From assembly GCA_038226175.1 (NCBI GenBank), contig JBBRQP010000065.1, positions 1 through 17,524 on the forward strand: a stretch of 17,524 nt of DNA, in the 5' to 3' direction. Made by a program: the position numbers and the translations under genes. Below are positions 1 to 6,627 of this stretch, one piece after another. Source of the stretch: JBBRQP01 sp038226175. GTDB lineage: Bacteria; Cyanobacteriota; Cyanobacteriia; Gloeobacterales; Anthocerotibacteraceae. Below the pieces are notes generated by a model. It did no database searches. It was not told where the DNA came from and was given only the letters and a program-made list of their open reading frames with translations. Position 1 is the stretch's first letter. Each line of letters begins with the position of its first letter.

Positions 1-348
1 AAGTAGGCAGCTAAAATCCGTTGGCGCAGATCCACTGAATATGGTTTTCCCATCACCCTCTCCATTTAGTCCAAGTAATATAGCTCTTTCACTTGAAAAT
101 TGCTGTAGGGCGCGTAGTTCTTGGACTTTGGGATGATCGGCGGCGACACTACCGTAAATAGGCAATTCACGCGGGTCATAGAAGCGGATTTCTGCACCCA
201 TCTCGGTGATGATGCGAGCAGCTTCCTCGGCTAGAAGTCGGCTATAGGAACGTTCTCTGAGTGAGCCATACAAAAACAAGATGCGCACAGGATGATCAAA
301 CATCGGTGAATTTCCGGCGAGGGGTTGTGTTGCTGTTTCTTGAGCCAT
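1..348 (-). CDS. arsH: ArsH-like NADPH-dependent FMN reductase, N-terminal part (runs off window; possibly disrupted)
   Basis: Reading down from the ATG at 348, the frame stays open to the window edge (116 codons). Residues about 17-84 look like the flavodoxin-fold N-terminus of ArsH: DHPVRILFLYGSLRERSYS (phosphate-binding loop GSLRERSYS), LLAEEAARI, RFYDPRELP and ADHPKVQELRAL. ArsH proteins are FMN enzymes of about 210-230 residues linked to organoarsenical resistance. After KVQELRALQQFS I would expect the family's WSEG...SPERHG...KxQIDW block. Instead the frame reads SERAILLGLNGEGDGKTIFS and onwards, which I do not recognise. So either the gene is interrupted near position 90-100 or this is a divergent relative. 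The start is 12 bases after the stop of the upstream gene, suggesting co-transcription. The N-terminal call is fairly firm; intactness cannot be judged. Confidence 0.65.
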   Translation of the reverse strand, partial: MAQETATQPLAGNSPMFDHPVRILFLYGSLRERSYSRLLAEEAARIITEMGAEIRFYDPRELPIYGSVAADHPKVQELRALQQFSSERAILLGLNGEGDGKTIFSGSAPTDFSCLL

Positions 349-360
349 CTCATTATTAGA

Positions 361-759
361 TTAAGTCAACACACTCAAAGTTGCACGAATGCGCCCAAAC
401 GTCTTGTCCTCATTTAGGATTCGCAAGCGCACTTGATTAAATACCAAATAATCTATAGGCAAGCCCAAGATGAGTGAACGGTTAGGAATCAGCAGGATCT
501 CAGTTACCCCAAAAACATAATCTTTGTCATTAAATTGATTGTTGGTTACGTCCATAAAAGCCCGACCCTTAATTTCACTAAAAATAATCGCACTAATCCG
601 TCTGGCACCGAGACTAGATAAAAATGTGGTGTTAGAGATTTGTCCCGGTAATGAGATTGTGTCTAGTTTTTGGCTCAGCAGTTGATTAAAGCGGGTTTGA
701 GCTGGAGTAGCTGGGGCGAGCAGCAGTGATAATCCGGTAAAAAATTCACGTCGTCGCAT
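361..759 (-). CDS. Small exported protein of unknown function, twin-arginine-like signal
   Basis: I do not recognise this 132-residue protein. It begins MRRREFFTGLSLLLAPATPA: consecutive arginines, then a hydrophobic stretch and an APATPAQ cleavage-like site. This fits a signal peptide, perhaps Tat-type given RRREFF, though the motif is not a full consensus. The mature part is mostly beta-prone, with no cysteines and no evident catalytic motif. An in-frame ATG lies five codons upstream at 774. I prefer 759 because AGAGG sits about seven bases before it and because it places the arginines at the N-terminus. The gene is 26 bases after the smpB stop (11 if the upstream ATG is used) and 12 bases before the arsH-like start, so it probably belongs to the pheS-smpB transcript. 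Function unknown. Confidence 0.6.
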   Translation of the reverse strand: MRRREFFTGLSLLLAPATPAQTRFNQLLSQKLDTISLPGQISNTTFLSSLGARRISAIIFSEIKGRAFMDVTNNQFNDKDYVFGVTEILLIPNRSLILGLPIDYLVFNQVRLRILNEDKTFGRIRATLSVLT

Positions 760-785
760 CGGTTTACCTCTCATTCCCTGACTAC

Positions 786-1250
786 TTAATAACGACCACG
801 ACTAGCCCGATCAATTTCACGTTTTGCTTCACGTTTTTTGATATCTTCACGTTTATCGTAGAGTTTTTTGCCCCGTCCGATCGCGATATCAACTTTGATC
901 CAGCTATTTTCGAGATAGAGACGCAGCGGAACCAAGGTCAAGCCTTTCTCTTCAACTTTGCCGATCAGTTTATTGATTTCTCGGCGATGTAATAATAACT
1001 TTCGGTTACGGGTGGGTTCGTGGCTAAAAAACTTAGAGATCGACTGTAATGGCGAAATATGCAAGTTATGCAAGATCACTTCACCATCTTTGACCCGCGC
1101 AAAAGCATCTTGCAAGTTAGCCCGACCCACGCGAATTGCCTTGACCTCACTGCCCTTTAGCTCAATGCCCGCCTGAAATACTTCCAGCACTTCATATTCA
1201 AACCGCGCCTTACGGTTTTCCACCAAAACCTTGCGATACTCACCCGCCAT
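786..1250 (-). CDS. smpB: SsrA-binding protein SmpB
   Basis: SmpB binds tmRNA and delivers it to stalled ribosomes in trans-translation, where its C-terminal tail enters the empty mRNA channel. The 154-residue product has the normal family length and landmarks: an N-terminal segment with ENRKARFEYEVLE, the core GIELKGSEVKAIRVGRANL, then HNLHISPLQ, then the basic tail GKKLYDKREDIKKREAKREI ending in RGRY. The ATG at 1250 gives the usual start (MAGEYRKVLVENRKA). It lies 41 bases downstream of pheS on the same strand and is probably co-transcribed with it; a translation-quality gene next to a tRNA synthetase gene makes sense. The tmRNA gene itself is not in this window. No anomalies seen. Confidence 0.97.
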   Translation of the reverse strand: MAGEYRKVLVENRKARFEYEVLEVFQAGIELKGSEVKAIRVGRANLQDAFARVKDGEVILHNLHISPLQSISKFFSHEPTRNRKLLLHRREINKLIGKVEEKGLTLVPLRLYLENSWIKVDIAIGRGKKLYDKREDIKKREAKREIDRASRGRY

Positions 1251-1291
1251 GATGTTACCTCGATATTTCTCTATTCTCGCTGATCCTTGGG

Positions 1292-2341
1292 CTAAAACTG
1301 TTCGAGAAATCGCTTATCTGAGGTGTAAAGCAAGCGAATATCTTGAATGCCGTAAAGCAACATTGCAAACCGCTCAATACCCAGCCCTGCGGCAAAGCCC
1401 TGTACTTTTTCGGGGTCGTAGCCTACGGCTTTGAGGACATTGGGATGCACCATACCCGCTCCCAAAACTTCCATCCAGCGGCCTTTACCCGGAGCGGTTT
1501 CCCACCAGATATCCACTTCCATCGAAGGTTCGGTAAAAGGAAAATAGCTAGGACGAAAGCGCATCGGACGTTTACCCAAGATCTCCTCGACCAAAGCACT
1601 CAGCGTGCCTTTGAGGTCACCAAACGTAATGTGCTGGTCTACTGCCAAAATCTCGATCTGATGGAAGACGGGCGAATGGGTTGCATCGAGCGCATCCTTA
1701 CGATAGACCCGGCCTGGGACAACAATACGCACGGGTGGCTGATGGGTTTGCATGTAGCGCACTTGCACGGGTGAGGTATGGGTGCGCAGCAGCTGACCTT
1801 CGGTGAGATAAAGCGTGTCGTGCATGTCCTGAGCCGGATGGTCAGGGGGAAAATTGAGCGCCTCAAAGTTATAAAAATCCGTTTCCACATGAGGACCATT
1901 GACCTGGGCGTAGCCTAGACCCACAAAAAAATCTGTAATGCGGTCAAGCATGGCTTGGAGCGGATGGATGCGGCCTTGGGGCATAAATTGCCCGGGCATT
2001 GTCACATCTAGGGTCTGTTGGGTCAGTTGCACGGCGATAGCTTGGACTTCGAGCGTGTTTTTTTGTTGCTGGAGGGCAGTCTCAAGATGTTGTTTAATGG
2101 TGTTGGCGAGAGCCCCGATCACCGGACGTTCTGCGGCACTGAGTTTACCCATCCCACCCAAAATTGCGGCTAATTCGCCTTTTTTACCTAAATAACGTAC
2201 CCGTAATTGCTCCAAATCTTCCAAAGAAGCTGAGTTTTGAACCGCGTCTAGGGCTTGATGTTCTAGGATTTGAAGTTGTTCGAGCACAGGAGATAAACCG
2301 TCACTGTTTCTATTGTGAGGGCGAGCAGGGTGCTTTGACAA
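1292..2341 (-). CDS. pheS: Phenylalanyl-tRNA synthetase alpha subunit
   Basis: Catalytic subunit of the alpha2beta2 PheRS that charges tRNA-Phe. Visible landmarks: an N-terminal coiled-coil arm with LRVRYLGKKGELAAILGGMG, a core with PLQAMLDRI and GPHVETDFYNFEALN, motif 2 around VPGRVYRKDALDATHSPVFH, and motif 3 at GLGIERFAMLLYGIQDIR. The C-terminus is SDKRFLEQF. From the start given here (a TTG) the protein is 349 residues, slightly longer than most. A GTG at codon 19, shortly before LEQLQILEHQ, would give about 331 residues and is a serious alternative; neither has a strong ribosome-binding site, and no in-frame ATG exists near. It heads a likely pheS-smpB-exported-protein-arsH unit and is divergent from the kinase gene. 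The pheT partner is not adjacent. Confidence 0.97.
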   Translation of the reverse strand: MSKHPARPHNRNSDGLSPVLEQLQILEHQALDAVQNSASLEDLEQLRVRYLGKKGELAAILGGMGKLSAAERPVIGALANTIKQHLETALQQQKNTLEVQAIAVQLTQQTLDVTMPGQFMPQGRIHPLQAMLDRITDFFVGLGYAQVNGPHVETDFYNFEALNFPPDHPAQDMHDTLYLTEGQLLRTHTSPVQVRYMQTHQPPVRIVVPGRVYRKDALDATHSPVFHQIEILAVDQHITFGDLKGTLSALVEEILGKRPMRFRPSYFPFTEPSMEVDIWWETAPGKGRWMEVLGAGMVHPNVLKAVGYDPEKVQGFAAGLGIERFAMLLYGIQDIRLLYTSDKRFLEQF

Positions 2342-2406
2342 TGTTAATCTTTGGGATTGGGAGCAGGCACTATAAGTCAGAATAGAAGTGTATAGATTTT
2401 TGTGCC
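2342..2406. promoter_or_regulatory. Divergent intergenic region between pheS and the kinase gene
   Basis: Only 65 bases separate the two divergent genes, so both promoters should lie here. TATAAG at 2371-2376 and TATAGA at 2391-2396 are -10-like on the plus strand, and the same AT-rich stretch gives -10-like hexamers on the minus strand. No convincing -35 boxes and no Shine-Dalgarno before the kinase ATG are seen. Assignment to either gene is a guess. Confidence 0.3.
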
Positions 2407-3708
2407 ATGCCGCTGACCACTGCCACGTGTTTAAATGAACAATTTTATCTCCAAGAATGTTTGGGAAACCACGGTGCGCGTCAGACTTGGCTGGCTTGGG
2501 ATGTCCTGACAGAGAAGAAGGTTACAGTCAAAACTCTCTACTTTGGACAAGTTAGTAATTGGCAAGAGCTGACCTTATTTGAGCGAGAAATCGCAACTCT
2601 CAAACACCTCAATCATCCACGGTTACCGCGTTATCAGCAGTCAGTTTGGCTAGAGCAAATCGAAGGTAATTATTTATGCTTGATTCAGGACTATATTGCT
2701 GGTCAAGCTCTGGCTGATCTGGCTGGTAAACGCTGCACTGAAGCAGAAGTTAAAACTATCGCTGAGGAATTATTGGTAATTTTGGTTTATTTGCATAGCT
2801 ATCAGCCTGCCATTATTCACCGTGATCTCAAACCTAGTAATGTGATTATCGGTGAAGATAAGCATATCTATTTGATTGATTTTGGCTCCGTCCAAGCTGC
2901 TAATAACCCCAATAGCACGATGACCGTAGTCGGAACCTACGGCTATATGCCCCCAGAACAATTTGGTGGTCGCACTGTGCCTGCATCTGACCTCTATAGT
3001 TTAGGGGCGACGTTATTGTTTTTACTAACAGGTCGTCATCCAGCAGATTTGCCCCAAATCAACTTACAGATTCAATTCAAAGACCGCGTCAATGTGAGTC
3101 CGGCTTTTGAGACTTGGCTAACCCATATGGTCGAACCTGCCCTAGACCGCCGCTACCAAACCGCTGCTCTAGCCCTCACTGAGCTGCTAAAACCTAGTCT
3201 AACAACGCACATTCCTATCCCCAATTCATTGATTACCCTGAGCAAAACTGCCGAACAGTTAGATATTACGCTCCCTGCTCTAGGTGTACGACAAAAAAAT
3301 CTCGGTAGCGTTGTCGAAGTAAGTTTGATCTCCCTAATTTTATTGATTTATACGGTTGTGCTAGCGCGCATACCTTCGCTCGAAGAGCTAGTTGCTATAG
3401 CTTGGCTAGGTGCTGGGATTTTTGGCGTGTTCAAACTTTGGTCAATATTTGGCACAACCCAATTACATTTTGAGCGTGATCAGTTTACTATATTTTGGGA
3501 AATGGCCGGGTTTCGGTATACTTATCGTGGTAAAACCCGTAGGCTTAGGAAATCTAAAATCAAAAAATTTACTACACTCAATAATAAGCAAATTGAATAT
3601 TGTACTTTGCAGCAGCAGTTTTTGAGTGTTCCTTTTGGTTTGGGGCTAACACATGAAGAACAGACTTATCTGGTTACAGAAATTGCAACTTGGTTAAAGT
3701 TACCCTAA
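2407..3708 (+). CDS. Serine/threonine protein kinase with C-terminal membrane segment
   Basis: A 433-residue Hanks-type kinase. Residues about 10-270 form the kinase domain: VAIK-type lysine K42 (VTVKTL), alpha-C glutamate E61 (FEREIATL), catalytic loop HRDLKPSN with D140 and N145, DFG at 158-160, and an APE-like YMPPEQFGG. These residues are all present, so it should be active. The glycine loop is degenerate (LGNHGARQTW rather than GxGxxG). The C-terminal part carries two hydrophobic segments, SLISLILLIYTVVLA and AIAWLGAGIFGVF, then a basic cytoplasmic-looking tail (KTRRLRKSKIKKF). That suggests a membrane-anchored kinase with both ends probably on the same face. There is no PASTA or other recognised sensor domain, so the signal and substrate are unknown. 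Its stop is one base from the stop of the opposing hydrolase gene, with no terminator between. Confidence 0.92.
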   Translation: MPLTTATCLNEQFYLQECLGNHGARQTWLAWDVLTEKKVTVKTLYFGQVSNWQELTLFEREIATLKHLNHPRLPRYQQSVWLEQIEGNYLCLIQDYIAGQALADLAGKRCTEAEVKTIAEELLVILVYLHSYQPAIIHRDLKPSNVIIGEDKHIYLIDFGSVQAANNPNSTMTVVGTYGYMPPEQFGGRTVPASDLYSLGATLLFLLTGRHPADLPQINLQIQFKDRVNVSPAFETWLTHMVEPALDRRYQTAALALTELLKPSLTTHIPIPNSLITLSKTAEQLDITLPALGVRQKNLGSVVEVSLISLILLIYTVVLARIPSLEELVAIAWLGAGIFGVFKLWSIFGTTQLHFERDQFTIFWEMAGFRYTYRGKTRRLRKSKIKKFTTLNNKQIEYCTLQQQFLSVPFGLGLTHEEQTYLVTEIATWLKLP

Positions 3709-3709
3709 T

Positions 3710-4585
3710 TTAATGAGTAACCGGGCTATTAGCCTGTGAGCAACGTTGCGCCCAACCACTCAGTAGAGGATTGACCACTTCAGGAACTTCATCTTGAGGA
3801 CAATGACCCGCATTAGCAATGGGTATGAATTCGCGTACACAGGGAAATTTTTGGTAATCCCGCCCTAGGTCAATCGGCTCCCAGGGGTCAAGCTCACCCC
3901 AGAGAATTTGGACAGGGCAGGTGACTAGTGGTAGTAAGTCTTCGGCTAGTGGCCCGATATCATAGTTAATAAATGATAAAAACACGCCCCAAGCCCCAGG
4001 ATCAAAACTAGGCGCAATTAAGAGATCAATCAATTCATCACTGACGGCAGCAGGCTGAGCATAGGCTTGCAAAAGAATCTTGCGAATAGTTTTGGGTTGA
4101 CGAATTTGATTAAAGAAAAATTGACCTATCGCTGGCACAGATAAAAACTTTTGGAGAAGCGGCGCACTCTCGCGTCGTAACCACGGAATTTGCTGACGTT
4201 TACTCTGATGTAAAAGCCGTAATGAGCAGTTGATCAGCGTCACCCCTTGAGTTAATTGGGGACAGTAGATCGCAGCCTGTAAAGCTACAATTGAACCAAT
4301 CGAATTACCTACAATAATGGTTGGTGTTTGTACGATTTCCCTCAAGAAATCAGCAACCTGTTGACCCCAAGTCTCAAAGGTATATAGACCATCTTGAGGC
4401 TTGGCAGAGCCACCAAAACCCAAGAGATCTAAAGCAAATACCCGTTGATTGAGAGCTAGTTCTGGGATATTTTTACGCCAATGACCAAGGTTAGCACCAA
4501 AGCCATGAATCAAAATAATCGCAGAGCCACTATCACCTTGGGTCGTATAGGTAATTTTTTGACCTTGCCAAATCCAGGTTTTCAT
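3710..4585 (-). CDS. Alpha/beta-fold hydrolase
   Basis: A 291-residue single-domain alpha/beta hydrolase. The oxyanion-hole region is HGFGANLGHW (27-36), the nucleophile elbow is VGNSIGS with Ser95, the acid is probably Asp233 in WGELDPWEP, and the general base is His261 in NAGHCPQDEVPE. This is a complete catalytic triad in standard order. There is no signal peptide, so it should be cytosolic or peripherally membrane-bound. The sequence style resembles the haloperoxidase-like hydrolases widespread in cyanobacteria and plastids, some of which act on chlorophyll derivatives or lipids; the substrate cannot be read from sequence. Its ATG overlaps the TGA of the upstream gene as ATGA, indicating translational coupling in a tic20-exported-protein-hydrolase operon. 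Confidence 0.9.
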   Translation of the reverse strand: MKTWIWQGQKITYTTQGDSGSAIILIHGFGANLGHWRKNIPELALNQRVFALDLLGFGGSAKPQDGLYTFETWGQQVADFLREIVQTPTIIVGNSIGSIVALQAAIYCPQLTQGVTLINCSLRLLHQSKRQQIPWLRRESAPLLQKFLSVPAIGQFFFNQIRQPKTIRKILLQAYAQPAAVSDELIDLLIAPSFDPGAWGVFLSFINYDIGPLAEDLLPLVTCPVQILWGELDPWEPIDLGRDYQKFPCVREFIPIANAGHCPQDEVPEVVNPLLSGWAQRCSQANSPVTH

Positions 4586-5076
4586 CTGCGCTCAACGCCT
4601 TTATTTAGGACATTAAAATAAAGCTTTTTGTAACCTGTGAATAGATCCGTGACAGCACCTCTACTCATGGTGCTATTGTAGATACTATTAGACGTAAAGT
4701 GATCACCCGTATAGTTAGTATCATTGATGTCTGTAGATTCATCGCCACCTGTCAGTTGCCAACCCAGTGCTGGCGTATATTTAAAATCATAACGAGCCTT
4801 ATCATAGACACTGGCGAGGCGCGCAATATTAGCCGTCATACGTACTGTATAGGTAGTTTTTTCTTTTTTATTAGCTGTCAGCGTATATTTAATGTCTTTG
4901 TAAGAGCAGCCTTCACTTTTGCAAAACCGCAATGTTTTCATTTGGGTAATGATCACCTCAAGACGCTTTTGTATCGGTAAAGTTTCGGCTGAGACGGCTG
5001 GAATTAGCGTAAAGCTCATCAATAAAGAAACGGCAATAACTGACGCTCTAACCGGAGAAACAAAAAAATCAGTCAC
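4582..5076 (-). CDS. Small exported protein of unknown function
   Basis: I do not recognise this 164-residue protein. The N-terminus has a clear Sec-type signal: hydrophobic VIAVSLLMSFTLIPA followed by AVSAE, giving cleavage near residue 30. The mature protein has only two cysteines, close together (FCKSEGCSY), which may form a disulphide. The rest is rich in Thr, Tyr and Asn with no visible catalytic motif. The start is a GTG at 5076; GAGGT four bases upstream overlaps the tic20 stop and supports it. The gene begins 6 bases after tic20 and overlaps the hydrolase start by four bases (ATGA), so the three genes look translationally coupled. A cell-envelope or thylakoid-lumen location is inferred from the signal only. 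Confidence 0.7.
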   Translation of the reverse strand: MTDFFVSPVRASVIAVSLLMSFTLIPAVSAETLPIQKRLEVIITQMKTLRFCKSEGCSYKDIKYTLTANKKEKTTYTVRMTANIARLASVYDKARYDFKYTPALGWQLTGGDESTDINDTNYTGDHFTSNSIYNSTMSRGAVTDLFTGYKKLYFNVLNKGVERR

Positions 5077-5082
5077 AGTACC

Positions 5083-5565
5083 TCAACGAACTTGCGTGTA
5101 GACAACATCAGAAAGCGCGGGAATCTCCGCATAACGACCCGTCACACTCCGAAAAATGCCAAAGCCACAAGCCGCTGACATGCCCAAGAAGATCGTCGTA
5201 CTAATAATTTGGGAAAATGTTTTGTAAAATTCAAAATCTCCTAGGATCTGACCCAAAAACCGGAAGAAGATCAGATTAAGTAAGGTCAAAATGATCATCA
5301 GCAAAATCGCTTGCATGACATTGAAGCGAATGAAATGGCTAATTTTAGGATTATTGATCACCAAGACTAACAGCAAGATGAATACAATCAGGCCCTCGAT
5401 ACCAGAAGTAAATGCGCTAAAGGGTGCTACGGCGCTAAAAAAAGGTTGGATAACCGGAAATTGCTGTGCCAGTTGTCCGCCATAGCCCAACGCGTCGGCT
5501 AGGGGCAACATGTAGATCAAGCTCGCAAAAATGCGGTCAGTTGGACTATTTGCGCCACGCCACAT
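5083..5565 (-). CDS. tic20: Tic20 / Ycf60-family integral membrane protein
   Basis: A 160-residue multi-pass membrane protein with the hallmarks of the Tic20 family: an N-terminal RIFASLIYMLPLADAL helix, a middle helix GLIVFILLLVLVINN, the conserved SHFIRFNVMQAILLMIIL segment, and a C-terminal FLGMSAACGFGIFRSVTGRY stretch (four helices in all). Tic20 is part of the protein import apparatus of the plastid inner envelope. The cyanobacterial homologue's role is not settled, though membrane protein handling is usually proposed. The ATG at 5565 has GGGAG about nine bases upstream. It is the first gene of a three-gene minus-strand run and is divergent from gmd. The call rests on remembered family patterns and is fairly strong; it is also support for a cyanobacterial source. 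Confidence 0.85.
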   Translation of the reverse strand: MWRGANSPTDRIFASLIYMLPLADALGYGGQLAQQFPVIQPFFSAVAPFSAFTSGIEGLIVFILLLVLVINNPKISHFIRFNVMQAILLMIILTLLNLIFFRFLGQILGDFEFYKTFSQIISTTIFLGMSAACGFGIFRSVTGRYAEIPALSDVVYTQVR

Positions 5566-5600
5566 GCACTCTAGCTCCCATTGCTTATCTTCCCTAGCTT

Positions 5601-5623
5601 ACCCTAGATTCTGGGTCTAGGGT
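5601..5623. repeat. Perfect inverted repeat between tic20 and gmd
   Basis: ACCCTAGA and TCTAGGGT pair perfectly (8 bp) around a 7-base loop. It lies in the 102-base divergent spacer between tic20 and gmd and is not followed by a clean T-run on either strand, so a terminator is unlikely. A regulator-binding site is possible; a further CCCTAG occurs just to the left at 5592-5597. Confidence 0.35.
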
Positions 5624-5667
5624 TGTGTGTTATCCTTGCCCCAGAATGCGGTAATGGTAGCTAACCC

Positions 5668-6627
5668 ATGAAAAAAGCCTTGATCACGGGTATTTCTGGC
5701 CAAGATGGTGCTTATTTGGCGCAACTGTTACTAAACCAAGGCTACCAAGTTCATGGTACTTCGCGCGATGCCGAGGCCAGTAGTTTTAGTCGCTTACAAC
5801 GTTTGGGCATTCGCCCCTATGTACAAATTCATTCGATGGCACTCAATGATTTTCGTAGTGTGATTCAGGTCGTCGCCACTATTGCTCCCGATGAAGTCTA
5901 CAACTTAGCTGGACAAAGTTCGGTGGGCTTATCCTTCGAGCAGCCTGTCGAAACCCTCGAGAGCATCGGCATGGGCACGCTTAATCTCCTCGAAGTGATC
6001 CGCTTTCTCAACCGTCCGATCAAACTCTACAATGCTAGTTCTAGTGAATGTTTTGGGGATACTGAGGGCTTGCCCGCTGATGAACAAACCCCCTTTCGGC
6101 CCCGCTCTCCCTATGCTGTTGCCAAAGCTGCCGCCTTTTGGCAGGTCGCTAATTATCGTGAAGCCTACGGTTTGTTTGCTTGCTCAGGCATTTTGTTTAA
6201 CCACGAGTCGCCCTTGCGCCCACGCCGCTTTGTTACCCAAAAAATCGTCTCAACAGCCTGTCGTATTGCTGCGGGTAGTCCCGAGAAACTTAATCTCGGT
6301 GCGATGACCATTCGTCGAGATTGGGGCTGGGCTCCTGAATATGTCGATGCAATGTGGCGAATGTTACAACAGGAGACGGCTCAAGATTTTGTAATTGCCA
6401 CCGGACAACACACTAGTTTGCAAGATTTTGTCAGCGAAGTGTTTACAACGCTAGGTCTTGATTGGCAAGCCCACGTGCTTGCTGACCCCAAATTACTCCG
6501 CCCGACTGATATTGCGATTAGTGTCGGCAATCCCCAAAAAGCACAAACTCTTTTGGGTTGGTCTGCACAACATCGGATGCAAGCTGTCGCCCAGCTTATG
6601 GTCGCGTCTGAGCTAGCCCAGAGCTAG
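5668..6627 (+). CDS. gmd: GDP-mannose 4,6-dehydratase
   Basis: Extended short-chain dehydrogenase (319 residues) predicted to convert GDP-mannose to GDP-4-keto-6-deoxymannose, the precursor of GDP-fucose and GDP-rhamnose used in surface polysaccharides. Visible: Rossmann motif TGISGQDGAYLAQLL at residues 7-21, the GTSRD segment, NLAGQSSVGLSFEQP, the active-site region NASSSECFGD, catalytic YxxxK at Tyr149/Lys153 (SPYAVAKAAAFW), and the substrate loop NHESPLRPRRFVTQKI. The protein is a little shorter than typical Gmd (about 320-370 residues). No partner gene (fcl/wcaG or rmd) is adjacent, so the end product is not shown. The ATG at 5668 gives the expected N-terminus, although no good Shine-Dalgarno is visible. 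Its TAG stop abuts the TAG of the convergent hom gene. Confidence 0.93.
   Translation: MKKALITGISGQDGAYLAQLLLNQGYQVHGTSRDAEASSFSRLQRLGIRPYVQIHSMALNDFRSVIQVVATIAPDEVYNLAGQSSVGLSFEQPVETLESIGMGTLNLLEVIRFLNRPIKLYNASSSECFGDTEGLPADEQTPFRPRSPYAVAKAAAFWQVANYREAYGLFACSGILFNHESPLRPRRFVTQKIVSTACRIAAGSPEKLNLGAMTIRRDWGWAPEYVDAMWRMLQQETAQDFVIATGQHTSLQDFVSEVFTTLGLDWQAHVLADPKLLRPTDIAISVGNPQKAQTLLGWSAQHRMQAVAQLMVASELAQS

Noticed and set aside
1..120. Group II intron boundary in arsH
   Set aside because: No GTGYG intron start, no domain V-like hairpin and no reverse transcriptase seen near the break.
1343..1774. 143-codon open frame on the plus strand within pheS
   Set aside because: Shadow of the clearly real pheS gene.
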